64,000 bases of DNA from Alphaproteobacteria bacterium (GCA_024743275.1 JANSWW010000008.1:186001-250000); one strand, 5' to 3'; shown: positions 1 through 8,631, counted from the stretch's first letter. Numbers and translations: made by a program. Notes: generated by a model not told the origin, from the sequence alone.

Positions 1-2
1 AC

Positions 3-107
3 GAGCCGATCGGCGTCAAACGCCTCATCGCCCGGCCGATCGCCACCTTAAGTCTGGAAGCCCAGGAACGGCACGAAAAAATGGAGCGGGTTCACCGCGA
101 CGACTGA
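3..107 (+). CDS. dksA: DksA, C-terminal fragment (5' end outside window)
   Basis: The window opens inside a plus-strand reading frame that ends in TGA at 105-107. The 34 visible residues include EPIGVKRLIARPIATLSLEA followed by a charged tail with HEKMERVHRDD. This is the characteristic C-terminal helix of the RNA polymerase secondary-channel protein DksA, which acts with ppGpp to reprogramme transcription initiation. The zinc finger and coiled coil lie upstream of the window. DksA next to flgH is a common arrangement in Rhodospirillales. A strong hairpin with a T-run follows within 15 bases. Confidence 0.85.
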   Translation, partial: EPIGVKRLIARPIATLSLEAQERHEKMERVHRDD

Positions 108-120
108 TCCCAGGACATGG

Positions 121-154
121 AAAAGGCCGCCCGGGCAACCAGGCGGCCTTTTTT
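121..154. terminator. Intrinsic terminator between dksA and flgH
   Basis: AAAAGGCCGCC (121-131) pairs with GGCGGCCTTTTTT (142-154) around a 10-base loop. A T-run lies on the plus side and an A-run on the other, so the hairpin can serve as a Rho-independent terminator for both convergent units: dksA from the left and the flgFGAH operon from the right. Confidence 0.85.
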
Positions 155-186
155 GATAGGGGCTTGAGCCAGATCGGAAGTCCAGA

Positions 187-972
187 TCAGAAGGGCAGCA
201 GGATATCCAGCACCTGGGTGCCATAGCGCGGCTGCTGCACGTCGGTGATCTGACCCCGTCCGCCATAGCTGATCCGGGCCTCGGCCAGACGGTCGTAGTC
301 GATCGTGTTGGTCGAGCTGATGTCTTCCGGCCGAATGACCCCGGCGACGATCAGTTCCCGGACTTCGAAGTTGATCCGGACCTCCTGGCGGCCGAACAGG
401 ACCATGTTTCCGTTCGGCAGCTTCTGGGTGATGATGGCCGCGACGCGGACGTTGATCTCTTCCTCCCGGTCGATGACGCCGGTCCCGACATTCGAGGTCG
501 CACTGTCCGTGTCGACCAGCGAGCCGGGCACCACGGCGTCGGGCAGGACCTGGCCGAACAATCCTTCATACCCGAAGAAGCCGTCGATCCCGAGATCCTC
601 GGAATTGGTCCGCGTCCTCGTGGTCGAATTGCTGAGTTCGGCCTCGTCGTCGATGGCGACGACCACCGTGATCAGGTCACCCACCTCGCTGGCGCGCTGG
701 TCGGCGAAAAACGCCCGGGAGCCCTGGTTCCACAGCGAGTTCGCCTGGCGGACCGTCGGCTTTGGCGCCGGCATCGGCAGGCTGACCGGCGTGTAGGCCG
801 GCTGCTGGACCGGGTTGGTGATCTGAGAGAGTTCCGGGGCCTTGCCGATATCGGCGATCCGGCCGAACGCGTTGCACCCGGCAAGAGTTGCCCCAAGAAG
901 GACGATGGTGGCGACGCGCCGTAGCGGCAGCGACCAGCCGGTGCGGATCTCGTGTCTGTCTTTGGTAGGCAT
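187..972 (-). CDS. flgH: Flagellar L-ring lipoprotein FlgH
   Basis: This 261-residue protein forms the outer-membrane L-ring that bushes the flagellar rod. The N-terminus carries a lipoprotein signal: a hydrophobic stretch ending in the lipobox LAGC with the acylated Cys at about residue 33. The mature part has FlgH-typical motifs: SLWNQGSRAFFADQRA, then GDLITVVVAIDDEAEL, and near the end GQITDVQQPRYGTQVLDILLPF. Length is slightly above the usual 230-250 residues. The ATG is preceded by a good AAGGAGG. It is the last gene of the minus-strand flgF-flgG-flgA-flgH operon, and the terminator at 121-154 lies just beyond its stop codon. Confidence 0.95.
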   Translation of the reverse strand: MPTKDRHEIRTGWSLPLRRVATIVLLGATLAGCNAFGRIADIGKAPELSQITNPVQQPAYTPVSLPMPAPKPTVRQANSLWNQGSRAFFADQRASEVGDLITVVVAIDDEAELSNSTTRTRTNSEDLGIDGFFGYEGLFGQVLPDAVVPGSLVDTDSATSNVGTGVIDREEEINVRVAAIITQKLPNGNMVLFGRQEVRINFEVRELIVAGVIRPEDISSTNTIDYDRLAEARISYGGRGQITDVQQPRYGTQVLDILLPF

Positions 973-1023
973 GTTCTGCCTCCTTTCCCCGGAAGAGCGT
1001 TCGAGCGTTCTTGCTTGACCTTG

Positions 1024-2064
1024 TTATTGCGATAACCGTGCCAATTGCGCTCCCACCATGACCTCGACCACGCCGGCGGCGATGACCCGGCCCTCGATGA
1101 CCCGGTTGCTGACCGTGTTCCGGATCCGGATCACGTCGCCCAGGGCGCCGGGCTCCGTGGCGACGCCCTTGGCGGTCAGCCGCATGACCGGGCTGTTGAC
1201 GACCAGGGTCACCAGGTCGCGGCGTTCCACGAGCATGTTCGGCTTGATGTCGCTGTGAAGGATCGGCGTTCCCGGTGTGAGGGCCCGCTTGGCCTTCATC
1301 CCGACGATGTCGGCCGGATCGCTGACGGCGGTGCGGATAACCTGTTGGGCGCGCTTTTCCATCCAACCGAGATCGCTTGTCTTGATGATGTCGCCGGGCA
1401 GGACGGAACGGACCAGGACCGGCATGGTGACCAATGGATGGACACGCCCCATGACCCGGGCGGTGAAGTCCTGGCCGTTCTCGGCCTCGATGCGGACCGT
1501 GGCCGCCAGACGGCCGTCGCGGGTCGAATGCTCCATCGCTTCCACGAACAGGCCATAGGCCATGCCGCGGGGCAGGATCGCGTTGACGAAGCGATTGTAG
1601 ATCTCGACCTCGAACCCGCCGGTGACCCCGGAATCCTGCAGGGCGAGCACCAGTTCGCCGATCACCCTTTCCTTGCTGATCGGCTCGCCGGCCCGTTCGA
1701 GCCGGACCTTGGAGCGGGGGTGCCCGGACTCCCAGGCGAGGCCGCTCTCCTTGGCGACTTTGCGGAGCAAGCCCCAGGTGAAGAGCTGCGCGCGGCCCGG
1801 TGCCGGGCTGGCGCTGACCACCCGGTCGAGCTCGGCCGGCACCCCGTCGAACAGATCGGAGAGATAGACCTGATCGTGGTTCACCACCACGTTGGAGCGC
1901 AGCAGCACCGCCGGTTTGTCCGTGCTTGCGCCGCCGGCGGCCTTGACGGCCGGGACGCCTTGCGTCTGTCCGGCCATGGCCAACCCCATATCGGTGGTTA
2001 GGGCGGCGGTGAAGAGCGCGCCGTTGAAAAGAGCGGCGGCGAAGAGGGCGGCGATCGGTTTCAT
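1024..2064 (-). CDS. flgA: Flagellar P-ring assembly chaperone FlgA
   Basis: FlgA is a periplasmic chaperone needed for polymerisation of the FlgI P-ring around the rod. The protein has 346 residues, with a Sec signal peptide (hydrophobic stretch at about residues 5-30, ending AMA). A SAF-type C-terminal domain is visible: MPVLVRSVLPGDIIKTSDL, then RALTPGTPILHSDIKPNMLV and VVNSPVMRLTAKGVA. The ATG is preceded by GGAG. It lies between flgG and flgH in the operon, with short gaps (34 bases to flgG and 51 to flgH). The N-terminal part is longer than in the enteric protein, as is usual in alphaproteobacteria. Confidence 0.93.
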   Translation of the reverse strand: MKPIAALFAAALFNGALFTAALTTDMGLAMAGQTQGVPAVKAAGGASTDKPAVLLRSNVVVNHDQVYLSDLFDGVPAELDRVVSASPAPGRAQLFTWGLLRKVAKESGLAWESGHPRSKVRLERAGEPISKERVIGELVLALQDSGVTGGFEVEIYNRFVNAILPRGMAYGLFVEAMEHSTRDGRLAATVRIEAENGQDFTARVMGRVHPLVTMPVLVRSVLPGDIIKTSDLGWMEKRAQQVIRTAVSDPADIVGMKAKRALTPGTPILHSDIKPNMLVERRDLVTLVVNSPVMRLTAKGVATEPGALGDVIRIRNTVSNRVIEGRVIAAGVVEVMVGAQLARLSQ

Positions 2065-2098
2065 GATCCTGTCTCCGGACTGGTCTGGCGGTTAGCCC

Positions 2099-2884
2099 CT
2101 AGCGAAGATTGGCGGCGACCTGCGACATCTGGTCCGCGGTCTCGATCACTTTGGAATTCATCTCATAGGCCCGCTGGGCGGTGATCAGATGGGTGATCTC
2201 CTGCACCGCGTTCACATTGGAGTTTTCCAGGAAACCCTGCAGCAGCGTCGCATAGCCGTTGTCGCCCGGGTTGCCGACGATCGGCGCGCCCGAGGCCGGG
2301 GATTCCAGCAGCAGGTTGTTGCCGATGGCGTCCAGGCCGGCCGTGTTCGGGAACACCGCCAGGCTGATCTGGCCGAGATTCTGCGGCTGGACCTGACCGT
2401 CCAGGGTCGCCAGGACCTCGCCCGACTGGTTGATGGTCACGGCGATGGTGTTCTGCGGAACGGTGATTCCGGGCTGAACCGTGAAGCCGTCCGCGGTCAC
2501 CAGGGTGCCGTCGGCGGAAATCTGGAACGACCCGTCCCGGGAATAGGCGGTCTCGCCGTCGGGCAGGGTGATCTGGAAGAAGCCCTCGCCCTGCAACGCC
2601 ACGTCGAACTGGTTGTCGGTCAGCAGCAGCGGGCCTTGCTCGTTGATCCGGTAGGTGGCGGCGGTGCGCACCCCGAGGCCGAGCTGGATGCCGGTCGGAA
2701 CGACGGTTCCGGCGTTCGACGAGTTGGTGCCGACCCGGCGCTGGTCCTGATAGAGCAGGTCCTGGAATTCCGGGCGCATTTTCTTGAAGCCGGTCGTGTT
2801 GATGTTGGCGATGTTGTTGGAGATCGTGTCCACATTGAACTGCTGGGCGATCATCCCGGTGGTCGCAATATTGAGAGCCCGCAT
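2099..2884 (-). CDS. flgG: Flagellar distal rod protein FlgG
   Basis: FlgG is the distal rod subunit through which the L and P rings are threaded. The length of 261 residues is canonical. The N-terminus MRALNIATTGMIAQQ, the ANINTTGFKK motif and the C-terminal helix ending ETADQMSQVAANLR are diagnostic of the axial rod/hook family. FlgG is favoured over FlgF by length and by the DLLYQDQRRVG segment after the N-terminal motif. The start has AAGGAA upstream. It lies 68 bases downstream of flgF and shares its sigma-54 promoter. Confidence 0.97.
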   Translation of the reverse strand: MRALNIATTGMIAQQFNVDTISNNIANINTTGFKKMRPEFQDLLYQDQRRVGTNSSNAGTVVPTGIQLGLGVRTAATYRINEQGPLLLTDNQFDVALQGEGFFQITLPDGETAYSRDGSFQISADGTLVTADGFTVQPGITVPQNTIAVTINQSGEVLATLDGQVQPQNLGQISLAVFPNTAGLDAIGNNLLLESPASGAPIVGNPGDNGYATLLQGFLENSNVNAVQEITHLITAQRAYEMNSKVIETADQMSQVAANLR

Positions 2885-2952
2885 CTTTCCGTTCCTTTTC
2901 CTCTAGCCTGTCGGCGTCTCGACCTTCGGTCGTCTTGTCTTCTGGTTCGGGT

Positions 2953-3678
2953 TTAGGCAGCCGTGTTGCGGCCCAGTTTGTTCACACCGTCGCGCAGACG
3001 TTCCTGTTCCTTCTTCACCAGATCGGAGACCCGTGAATAGGTGCGTTGGATATCGATCAGGCTCGTCACCTCGGCGATCCCGGAGACGTTCGAGCCTTCC
3101 AGGAAACCCTGGGCGATCTTGGAATCCTCTACCTGGCGGGGGCGGTTGACCGTCGAAAATCCGCTGTCACCGGCCCGTTTGAGGTCTTGCAGATTGTCGA
3201 AGGTCACCAGCCGCAGGGTCGCGATGTTCGCGCCGTCCCGCGTGGTGATGGAGCCGTCCTGGTTGATCGAGATCCCGTCTTCCGCCGGTATGTTGATCTC
3301 CCCGCCGTTGTCGTTGAGAACCGGATGGCCGTTCTTGTTGACCAGGACCCCGTCGACATTCGGCGCGAAGGCGCCGTCGCGGGTATAGCGCGGCCCCTGG
3401 GGGGTGTCGATGACGAAGAAGCCGTCGCCCTCGATCGCCAGGTCGAAGGGATTGCCGGTGAAGTTGATGCCGCCCTGACCGAAGTCGTAGGCCATGCCTT
3501 TGTCCTGCACGAAGGAGAGCTTTTCGCCCGGCCGGGTGCGGTCGAGGAATTCGTTGAAGATCAGTTCGCCGCGCTTGAAGCCCGGCGTGTTCAGGTTCGC
3601 CATGTTGTTGGCCGTGACGGACAGTTTGCGAAACAGGGCCGTCTGACCTGAAAGACCGATGACAACTGCGTTTTCCAT
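2953..3678 (-). CDS. flgF: Flagellar proximal rod protein FlgF
   Basis: FlgF is a proximal rod subunit of the basal body. The protein has 241 residues from the ATG at 3678, chosen because it is preceded by AGGAAG at proper spacing and gives the family start MENAVVIGLSGQTALFRKL. A longer in-frame start at 3711 has no comparable ribosome site. The motif NMANLNTPGFKRGEL and the C-terminal IDIQRTYSRVSDLVKKEQ are typical of rod proteins. It is the first gene of the flgF-flgG-flgA-flgH operon and lies about 60 bases downstream of a sigma-54-type promoter on the same strand. Confidence 0.93.
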   Translation of the reverse strand: MENAVVIGLSGQTALFRKLSVTANNMANLNTPGFKRGELIFNEFLDRTRPGEKLSFVQDKGMAYDFGQGGINFTGNPFDLAIEGDGFFVIDTPQGPRYTRDGAFAPNVDGVLVNKNGHPVLNDNGGEINIPAEDGISINQDGSITTRDGANIATLRLVTFDNLQDLKRAGDSGFSTVNRPRQVEDSKIAQGFLEGSNVSGIAEVTSLIDIQRTYSRVSDLVKKEQERLRDGVNKLGRNTAA

Positions 3679-3740
3679 CTCGATACTTCCTTTTGCACTC
3701 CAAAGGGCCAAGCGGCCGGAATAGCGTTGCGGAAGGGTGA

Positions 3741-3756
3741 AGCACGAAGCGTGCCA
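3741..3756 (-). promoter_or_regulatory. Sigma-54 (RpoN) promoter of flgFGAH
   Basis: The minus strand reads TGGCACGCTTCGTGCT. The -24 element TGGCACG is followed by four bases and then GTGCT, with GG and GC ten bases apart as RpoN requires. It differs by one base from the site upstream of flgB. The expected transcription start lies near 3730, about 50 bases before the flgF ATG. The site sits inside an inverted repeat (GCACG-N3-CGTGC). Confidence 0.8.
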
Positions 3757-3783
3757 ATCCCGATGGGTAAGGAGGAAAAAACG

Positions 3784-4287
3784 ATGATCGACGCCGACTA
3801 TGTGAAGACCATGGCCCGCTACAACGCGTGGCAGAACCGCTCCCTCTATCGGGCTGCGGACCGCTTACAGGATGCGGCCCGTCGTCAGGACCGGGGGGCC
3901 TTCTTCGGCTCGATCCATGCCACCCTTTGTCATGTGCTCTGGGCGGATCGGATGTGGATGAGCCGGTTCGCGGGATGGGAACGGCCGGAAGGCGGCACCC
4001 GCAAGTCGGTGGAATTTGTTCAGGATTGGCAGGCGCTTACCGTGGCGCGGCAGGAGGCGGATGCGGCGTTGCTTGACTGGGCCGTGTCCATGACCGATTC
4101 GAGGTTGAGCGGTGACTTGACCTACAGGTCGAGTGCTGCGGGCCGGGAGATCACCAAGCCCCGGGCTCAGCTTGTCGTTCATATGTTCAATCACCAGACC
4201 CACCATCGCGGCCAGGTCCATGCCATGCTGACGGCGGCGGGTGCCCGTCCCGACGAGACAGACCTTCCCTTCATGCCTGCGGACTAA
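3784..4287 (+). CDS. DinB/YfiT-family putative metal-dependent protein
   Basis: This 167-residue, probably cytoplasmic four-helix-bundle protein belongs to the DinB/YfiT superfamily, whose members bind a metal through three histidines and often act as thiol-dependent transferases. Visible features are the N-terminal YNAWQNRSLY segment, IHATLCHVLWADRMWMSRF (first His) and the C-terminal HQTHHRGQVHAML (remaining His residues). The start at 3784 is chosen for its AAGGAGG upstream; an upstream in-frame start at 3727 lacks one and overlaps the sigma-54 site. It is divergent from flgF and lies upstream of fliL. Nothing suggests a flagellar role, and the substrate is unknown. Confidence 0.8.
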   Translation: MIDADYVKTMARYNAWQNRSLYRAADRLQDAARRQDRGAFFGSIHATLCHVLWADRMWMSRFAGWERPEGGTRKSVEFVQDWQALTVARQEADAALLDWAVSMTDSRLSGDLTYRSSAAGREITKPRAQLVVHMFNHQTHHRGQVHAMLTAAGARPDETDLPFMPAD

Positions 4288-4404
4288 CGATATGCCGGGC
4301 GCGGCCATCTTTTCGCCCCGGTATCGCCGCTTTCAAAAAACGCCCGAATCGCTTATGATTCAGCGGGATAAACACGGACCCTTGGGCTAGAGGATTGAGA
4401 CGAC

Positions 4405-4941
4405 ATGGCTGAGGCCACTGAGGAAGACGTTCCCGAGGGCGCGGAAGGCGAAGGCGAAGAGGGCGGTGGTCAGAAGAAAGGCAAAAAGAAGCTTCTGATC
4501 ATCATCCTGGCGGTGCTTCTGCTGCTGGGCGCCGGGGCCGGCGTGTTCCTGTCCGGCATTCTCGGCGGCGGCGATCCCCCGCCGGAAGAGGCCGAGGCGG
4601 TGCCGGAAGAGGAGGCGCCGCCGCCGGAGCCGGTGCGGACGGTGTTCTTCGATCTGCCGGACATGATCGTCAATCTGAACAGCAGCGCGCGGAAGAGCAC
4701 CTTCTTGAAGATCTCGGTCAGCCTCGAACTCTCCAACGCGTCCGATATCGAACGGATCGAGGAGGTGATGCCGCGCATCGTCGACCAGTTTCAGGTCTAT
4801 CTGCGGGAAATGCGGTTGGAGGACTTGAAGGGCAGCGCCGGTCTCTATCGGCTGCGCGAGGAATTGCTGCGCCGGGTGAATTTGGCGGTCCGGCCGGTCC
4901 GGGTGCGCGAAGTGCTGTTTAAAGAGATGCTGGTTCAGTAG
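4405..4941 (+). CDS. fliL: Flagellar basal-body-associated protein FliL
   Basis: This 178-residue single-pass inner-membrane protein surrounds the stator and supports torque generation. It has an acidic cytoplasmic N-terminus, a KKGKKKLL anchor, a TM segment at about residues 30-50, a Pro/Glu-rich linker, and the periplasmic FliL domain beginning FFDLPDMIVNLNSS. The end VREVLFKEMLVQ is typical of the alphaproteobacterial family. It precedes fliM by 120 bases, the usual order. No clear promoter was recognised in the 117 bases before it. Confidence 0.95.
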   Translation: MAEATEEDVPEGAEGEGEEGGGQKKGKKKLLIIILAVLLLLGAGAGVFLSGILGGGDPPPEEAEAVPEEEAPPPEPVRTVFFDLPDMIVNLNSSARKSTFLKISVSLELSNASDIERIEEVMPRIVDQFQVYLREMRLEDLKGSAGLYRLREELLRRVNLAVRPVRVREVLFKEMLVQ

Positions 4942-5061
4942 ACTGGACCCGCGAGGGTTGGGGGCTGGAGCCAGTGGCGAGTGTTTGGCCCGATGTTTGC
5001 TTGGTAAGGGCAGCCGGGCCGATGCGACCGGATCGATCTTAACGCATGAGGGACAAAATCG

Positions 5062-6093
5062 ATGTCCGATGAAGATCTCGCAGACGAGTGGGGCGCCGCC
5101 CTTGAGGACGAAGACGGCGAAGACGGTGCGGCGCGAGTCCTAAACCAGGCCGAAATCGACAGCCTTCTGGGCTTCGACGATGGCGACGACATGGATTCGG
5201 ACACCTCCGGGATCCATGCCATCGTCAACTCCGCGCTGGTCTCCTATGAACGTCTGCCGATGCTCGAGGTGGTGTTCGACCGCCTTGTCCGGATGATGTC
5301 GACCTCGCTGCGGAACTTCACCTCCGACAACGTCGAGGTGTCGCTCGACAATATCAACTCGATCCGTTTCGGCGACTATCTGAACTCGATCCCTCTGCCG
5401 GCCATGCTCGCCGTTTTCAAGGCGGAGGAATGGGACAACTACGGCCTGTTGGTGGTCGATTCGGCGCTGATCTACTCGATCGTCGACGTGCTGCTCGGCG
5501 GCCGGCGCGGCACGGCGGCGATGCGGATCGAAGGGCGGCCCTATACGACCATCGAACGCAATCTCGTGGAGCGGATGGTCAATGTCGTGCTGAACGACCT
5601 GTCCGCTGCCTTCGACCCGCTGAGCCCGGTCACCTTCCGCTTCGAGCGTCTCGAGACCAACCCGCGCTTCGCGACCATCGCCCGGCCGGCCAACGCCGCC
5701 ATCGTCGCCCGTCTGCGGATCGACATGGAAGACCGCGGCGGCCGTCTCGAACTGCTGTTGCCCTACGCGACCCTGGAACCGGTCCGTGAACTCCTCCTGC
5801 AAATGTTCATGGGGGAAAAGTTCGGCCGGGACTCGATTTGGGAAACGCACCTGGCGACCGAGCTTTGGGACACGGATGTGGAATTGGAGGCGGTGCTCGA
5901 TGAAAAGGTCATCAGCCTTCAGGACATCATCAATCTGAAGGTCGGCAGCCGGATCGTCTTCAACTGCACGCCGCAGTCGACCATCGCGCTTTCGTGCGGC
6001 AACATCCGATTGTTCGGGGGCAAGATGGGCCGAAAGGGCTCGTCGATCGCTATCCGGATCAATCAGAGGCACCGCAACATGTCGGCGGGTTAG
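5062..6093 (+). CDS. fliM: Flagellar motor switch protein FliM
   Basis: FliM is the middle C-ring protein that binds CheY-P and sets rotation direction. Of its 343 residues, the CheY-binding motif LNQAEIDSLLGF occurs at about residues 27-38, displaced from the very N-terminus by an acidic extension. The middle domain follows (ERLPMLEVVFDRLVRMMSTSLRN, then a GDYLNSIPLPAMLAVF segment), and the C-terminal SpoA domain includes LQDIINLKVGSRIVF. It is translated downstream of fliL. fliG and fliN are not in this window. Confidence 0.96.
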   Translation: MSDEDLADEWGAALEDEDGEDGAARVLNQAEIDSLLGFDDGDDMDSDTSGIHAIVNSALVSYERLPMLEVVFDRLVRMMSTSLRNFTSDNVEVSLDNINSIRFGDYLNSIPLPAMLAVFKAEEWDNYGLLVVDSALIYSIVDVLLGGRRGTAAMRIEGRPYTTIERNLVERMVNVVLNDLSAAFDPLSPVTFRFERLETNPRFATIARPANAAIVARLRIDMEDRGGRLELLLPYATLEPVRELLLQMFMGEKFGRDSIWETHLATELWDTDVELEAVLDEKVISLQDIINLKVGSRIVFNCTPQSTIALSCGNIRLFGGKMGRKGSSIAIRINQRHRNMSAG

Positions 6094-6137
6094 GCCGAGA
6101 GAACATTCGCCGGGAGCCCGGAGAAAAGACTGAGATC

Positions 6138-6731
6138 ATGGTATTTTTGAACGATCCGTCCTTCATTCTGGATGTGCTGGTGGCGATCCTGCTGGCCGCC
6201 ACGATCGTTTATGCCGCCATTCTAAACCGCAAGCTCTCCAATCTCCGGGGCAATCGGGCCGAGATGGAGCAGGCGATCAACGATCTGACCCAGGCCTCCT
6301 TGCGGGCCGATCAAAGCGCCAAGTCCCTCCGGAACGTCGCCAGCGAGGCGGAAACCGATCTGAACTCGGGCCTCGGCAAGGCCCAGAGCCTGCGCGACGA
6401 ATTGGCCTTCCTGGTGGAGCGGGCCGAAAAGGTCGCCGACCGGGTCACGGAAAAGGCCTCCGCCGCTCCGAAGGCCGCCGGCGTGCCGGCGACCGTCGAC
6501 CCGGCCCCGCCGCCGCGCCGGCGGACAGCGGGTGACCCCGGCCCGCGCGGCCAGGCGGAACCGATGACCGCGGCCGATCTATTGAATGACGAGGCGGGCC
6601 GCGCCCAGAGTGGCCGCAAACGTGCGCCGGAGACCCGATTGGGCGACGGCGGACCGGACGATGACGACCTGGCGTCGGTCGCCTCCAAAGCGGAGCGGGA
6701 CTTGATGCGGGCGCTCAAGGACCAAAGATAA
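6138..6731 (+). CDS. DUF6468-like membrane-anchored flagellar-locus protein
   Basis: This 197-residue protein starts MVFLNDPSFILDVLVAIL. It has one N-terminal TM (about residues 8-28), then a predicted helical or coiled-coil region (EMEQAINDLTQASLRADQSA...) and a Pro/Arg-rich, disordered C-terminal half. Proteins of this shape between fliM and motE in Rhodospirillales are grouped, to my knowledge, as DUF6468; their function is unknown. The start at 6138 gives the TM immediately. It lies 44 bases after fliM and 48 before the MotE-like gene, so it is probably in the same operon. A role at the motor is inferred from context only. Confidence 0.7.
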   Translation: MVFLNDPSFILDVLVAILLAATIVYAAILNRKLSNLRGNRAEMEQAINDLTQASLRADQSAKSLRNVASEAETDLNSGLGKAQSLRDELAFLVERAEKVADRVTEKASAAPKAAGVPATVDPAPPPRRRTAGDPGPRGQAEPMTAADLLNDEAGRAQSGRKRAPETRLGDGGPDDDDLASVASKAERDLMRALKDQR

Positions 6732-6779
6732 CGGGCTCGGGATCGAGCCCGAATCAGGGATCAGTGAAAGGGTACGGTG

Positions 6780-7451
6780 ATGTTCGGACAGCTTCGACTT
6801 CTTCCGGTATTGATGGTTGCCGCCGGCCTGATGCTGACCGTCAAGGTCGGCGGGGTCTACACCACCATCGACGAAGGGCTGCGGGCCGATCTCTCGGTCG
6901 GTGTGGCGCAACCGGCCATCGCGGCCGACGATACGCAGGCGGCCACGGAAGGCGGTAATCAGACCGCGGCCGCGCCCACCGATCCGTCGGGGGACCAGCC
7001 TCTCGATCCCCTGCTGTTCAGCCGGACCGAGATCGAGATCCTGCAGGATCTTCGGGCCCGCCGGCAGGAACTGGACGAGCGCGAGCAGGCCTTGGACCAG
7101 CGCGAGGGCATTCTGCTGGCCGCGGAAAGCCGGTTGGACGAGCGTCTGGTGGAACTGAGATCGGTTCAGAGCGAGATCGAAACCCTGATCTCGACCTATA
7201 ATCAGCAGCAGGACGAAGAGCTGACGCAGCTCATCACGATTTACGAGAAGATGAAGGCGAAAGAGGCCGCCGCGATCTTCAATCAGCTCGATCTGCCCAT
7301 CCTGCTCGACGTCATCCAGGGCATGAAGGAAACGAAATCGGCACCGATTCTGGCCAGGATGCAGCCTGCCCGTGCGCGGGAACTGACGATGGAGCTGGCC
7401 AAGCGCGAGGAAATGCCCGACCTCGGCCGAACGAACGGCCAATCGCAATAA
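6780..7451 (+). CDS. MotE-like motility chaperone (MgtE N-domain family)
   Basis: This 223-residue protein has an N-terminal TM or signal anchor (residues 3-22), a low-complexity linker, a long coiled coil (EIEILQDLRARRQELDEREQAL onward) and a C-terminal MgtE_N-like domain (ITIYEKMKAKEAAAIFNQLD, then LARMQPARARELTMEL). This is the architecture of MotE, the periplasmic partner of MotC described in Sinorhizobium. A GTG at 6777 is an alternative start; the ATG at 6780 has better spacing to GAAAGGG. It sits between the DUF6468-like gene and cheY, which supports a motor or stator role. Confidence 0.75.
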   Translation: MFGQLRLLPVLMVAAGLMLTVKVGGVYTTIDEGLRADLSVGVAQPAIAADDTQAATEGGNQTAAAPTDPSGDQPLDPLLFSRTEIEILQDLRARRQELDEREQALDQREGILLAAESRLDERLVELRSVQSEIETLISTYNQQQDEELTQLITIYEKMKAKEAAAIFNQLDLPILLDVIQGMKETKSAPILARMQPARARELTMELAKREEMPDLGRTNGQSQ

Positions 7452-7558
7452 TTTCCATCTTTTGTGTCGTTGTATTTACGGTTAATTAATCATCTCGGGA
7501 CAAGGTTGCCGTGGCGACAGGGGTCGCCCGCGATTTCATGTGACAGAGGGGTTAAACC

Positions 7559-7945
7559 ATGGCCGTTGACAAGGATATGCCGATTCTGATCGTCGACGAT
7601 TACAAGACGATGCTGCGCATTATCCGGAACTTGCTCAAGCAGCTTGGCTTCAACAATGTCGACGAAGCATCGGATGGCGAGGCGGCTCTGCGGAAGATCC
7701 AAGAGAAGAAGTTCGGTCTCGTGATCTCCGACTGGAACATGGAGCCGATGACCGGTCTTCAGCTATTGAAGAAGGTCCGGTCCGATCCGAAGACCGCCAA
7801 GATGCCGTTCATCATGGTGACAGCCGAGAGCAAGACGGAAAACGTCGTCGCGGCCAAGAAGGCCGGCGTCAACAACTACATCGTCAAGCCGTTCAACGCG
7901 GCGACCCTTAAGGGCAAGATGACCGCCGTCATCGGCGATTTCTGA
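7559..7945 (+). CDS. cheY: Chemotaxis response regulator CheY
   Basis: This 128-residue stand-alone receiver domain has IVDD near the N-terminus, the phospho-acceptor in VISDWNMEPMTG, the switch Thr in IMVTAESK, and the conserved Lys in YIVKPFNAATL. The phosphorylated form binds FliM. It is immediately followed by cheZ (2 bases apart), so the pair encodes a signal and its phosphatase. The 107-base gap upstream is AT-richer than its surroundings and probably carries a promoter, but no clear element was identified. Confidence 0.95.
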   Translation: MAVDKDMPILIVDDYKTMLRIIRNLLKQLGFNNVDEASDGEAALRKIQEKKFGLVISDWNMEPMTGLQLLKKVRSDPKTAKMPFIMVTAESKTENVVAAKKAGVNNYIVKPFNAATLKGKMTAVIGDF

Positions 7946-7947
7946 TC

Positions 7948-8604
7948 ATGGCGGCCGGCGGTGGATCGGAAAACGGCCAAGGTGGCCAATATCAGGACGC
8001 CCAAAGTCAGGACGCCCAAAGTCAGGGCGTCCAAAAGGGCGTCACCGGCAAGATCGAAGAGCTGCTGGCCGCCCTCAAGGCCGACGAGGAACAGCGCGCG
8101 GTCGTCTCCGGCGAGCTGCAGGAACTCGGCAATCACATCAAACAGATGCGCCACGAGGTCGCGTCCCTGAAGCCCGCGGGGGATGCGGCTCGGAGCCATT
8201 TCACGACGGCGAGCGACGAGTTGGACGCCATCGTCGGGGCGACGGAAGAGGCCACCGGCAAGATCCTCGACGCCTGCGATGAAATCCAAAACCTGTCCGA
8301 TGGTTTGGACGAAACGGCGTCCGGCCCCATTATCGACCAAATTACCTCGATATATGAGGCGTGTAGCTTCCAGGACATTACTGGCCAGCGAATCAGTAAA
8401 GTGGTATCTTCGTTAAAGCATATCGAAGAACGAATCGATCGGTTGATGGGGATTGTGGGCGATGGCGAAGGGCTGTCGCCGCCCGATACGGCCGACGCGG
8501 ATGGAGCGGAGGATGAAGAGGCCGGGCTTCTCAATGGTCCTCAACTCCCGGATGGCGCCAAGACCCAGGATGAGATCGACAAACTCTTCTCGGACTCCGA
8601 CTGA
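7948..8604 (+). CDS. cheZ: Protein phosphatase CheZ
   Basis: This 218-residue cytoplasmic phosphatase dephosphorylates CheY-P. The active-site region is visible as ACSFQDITGQRI, with the catalytic Asp and Gln, inside a long helical hairpin. The C-terminus TQDEIDKLFSDSD corresponds to the CheY-binding tail. The N-terminal 30 residues are Gln/Gly-rich and come from a 15-base tandem repeat (7993-8037). It is transcribed with cheY. Confidence 0.93.
   Translation: MAAGGGSENGQGGQYQDAQSQDAQSQGVQKGVTGKIEELLAALKADEEQRAVVSGELQELGNHIKQMRHEVASLKPAGDAARSHFTTASDELDAIVGATEEATGKILDACDEIQNLSDGLDETASGPIIDQITSIYEACSFQDITGQRISKVVSSLKHIEERIDRLMGIVGDGEGLSPPDTADADGAEDEEAGLLNGPQLPDGAKTQDEIDKLFSDSD
7993..8037 (+). 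repeat. 15-bp tandem repeat, three units, inside cheZ
   Basis: CAGGACGCCCAAAGT occurs at 7993-8007 and 8008-8022. A degenerate third copy, CAGGGCGTCCAAAAG, occupies 8023-8037. It keeps frame and encodes QDAQS-QDAQS-QGVQK near the CheZ N-terminus. Confidence 0.9.
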
Positions 8605-8631
8605 CCGCGCCCTTTCGCGCCGGAGCGGATC

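Noticed and set aside
3727..3783. Longer N-terminus for the DinB-like gene
   Set aside because: The extension overlaps the sigma-54 site of flgF and lacks a ribosome site; AAGGAGG marks the start at 3784.
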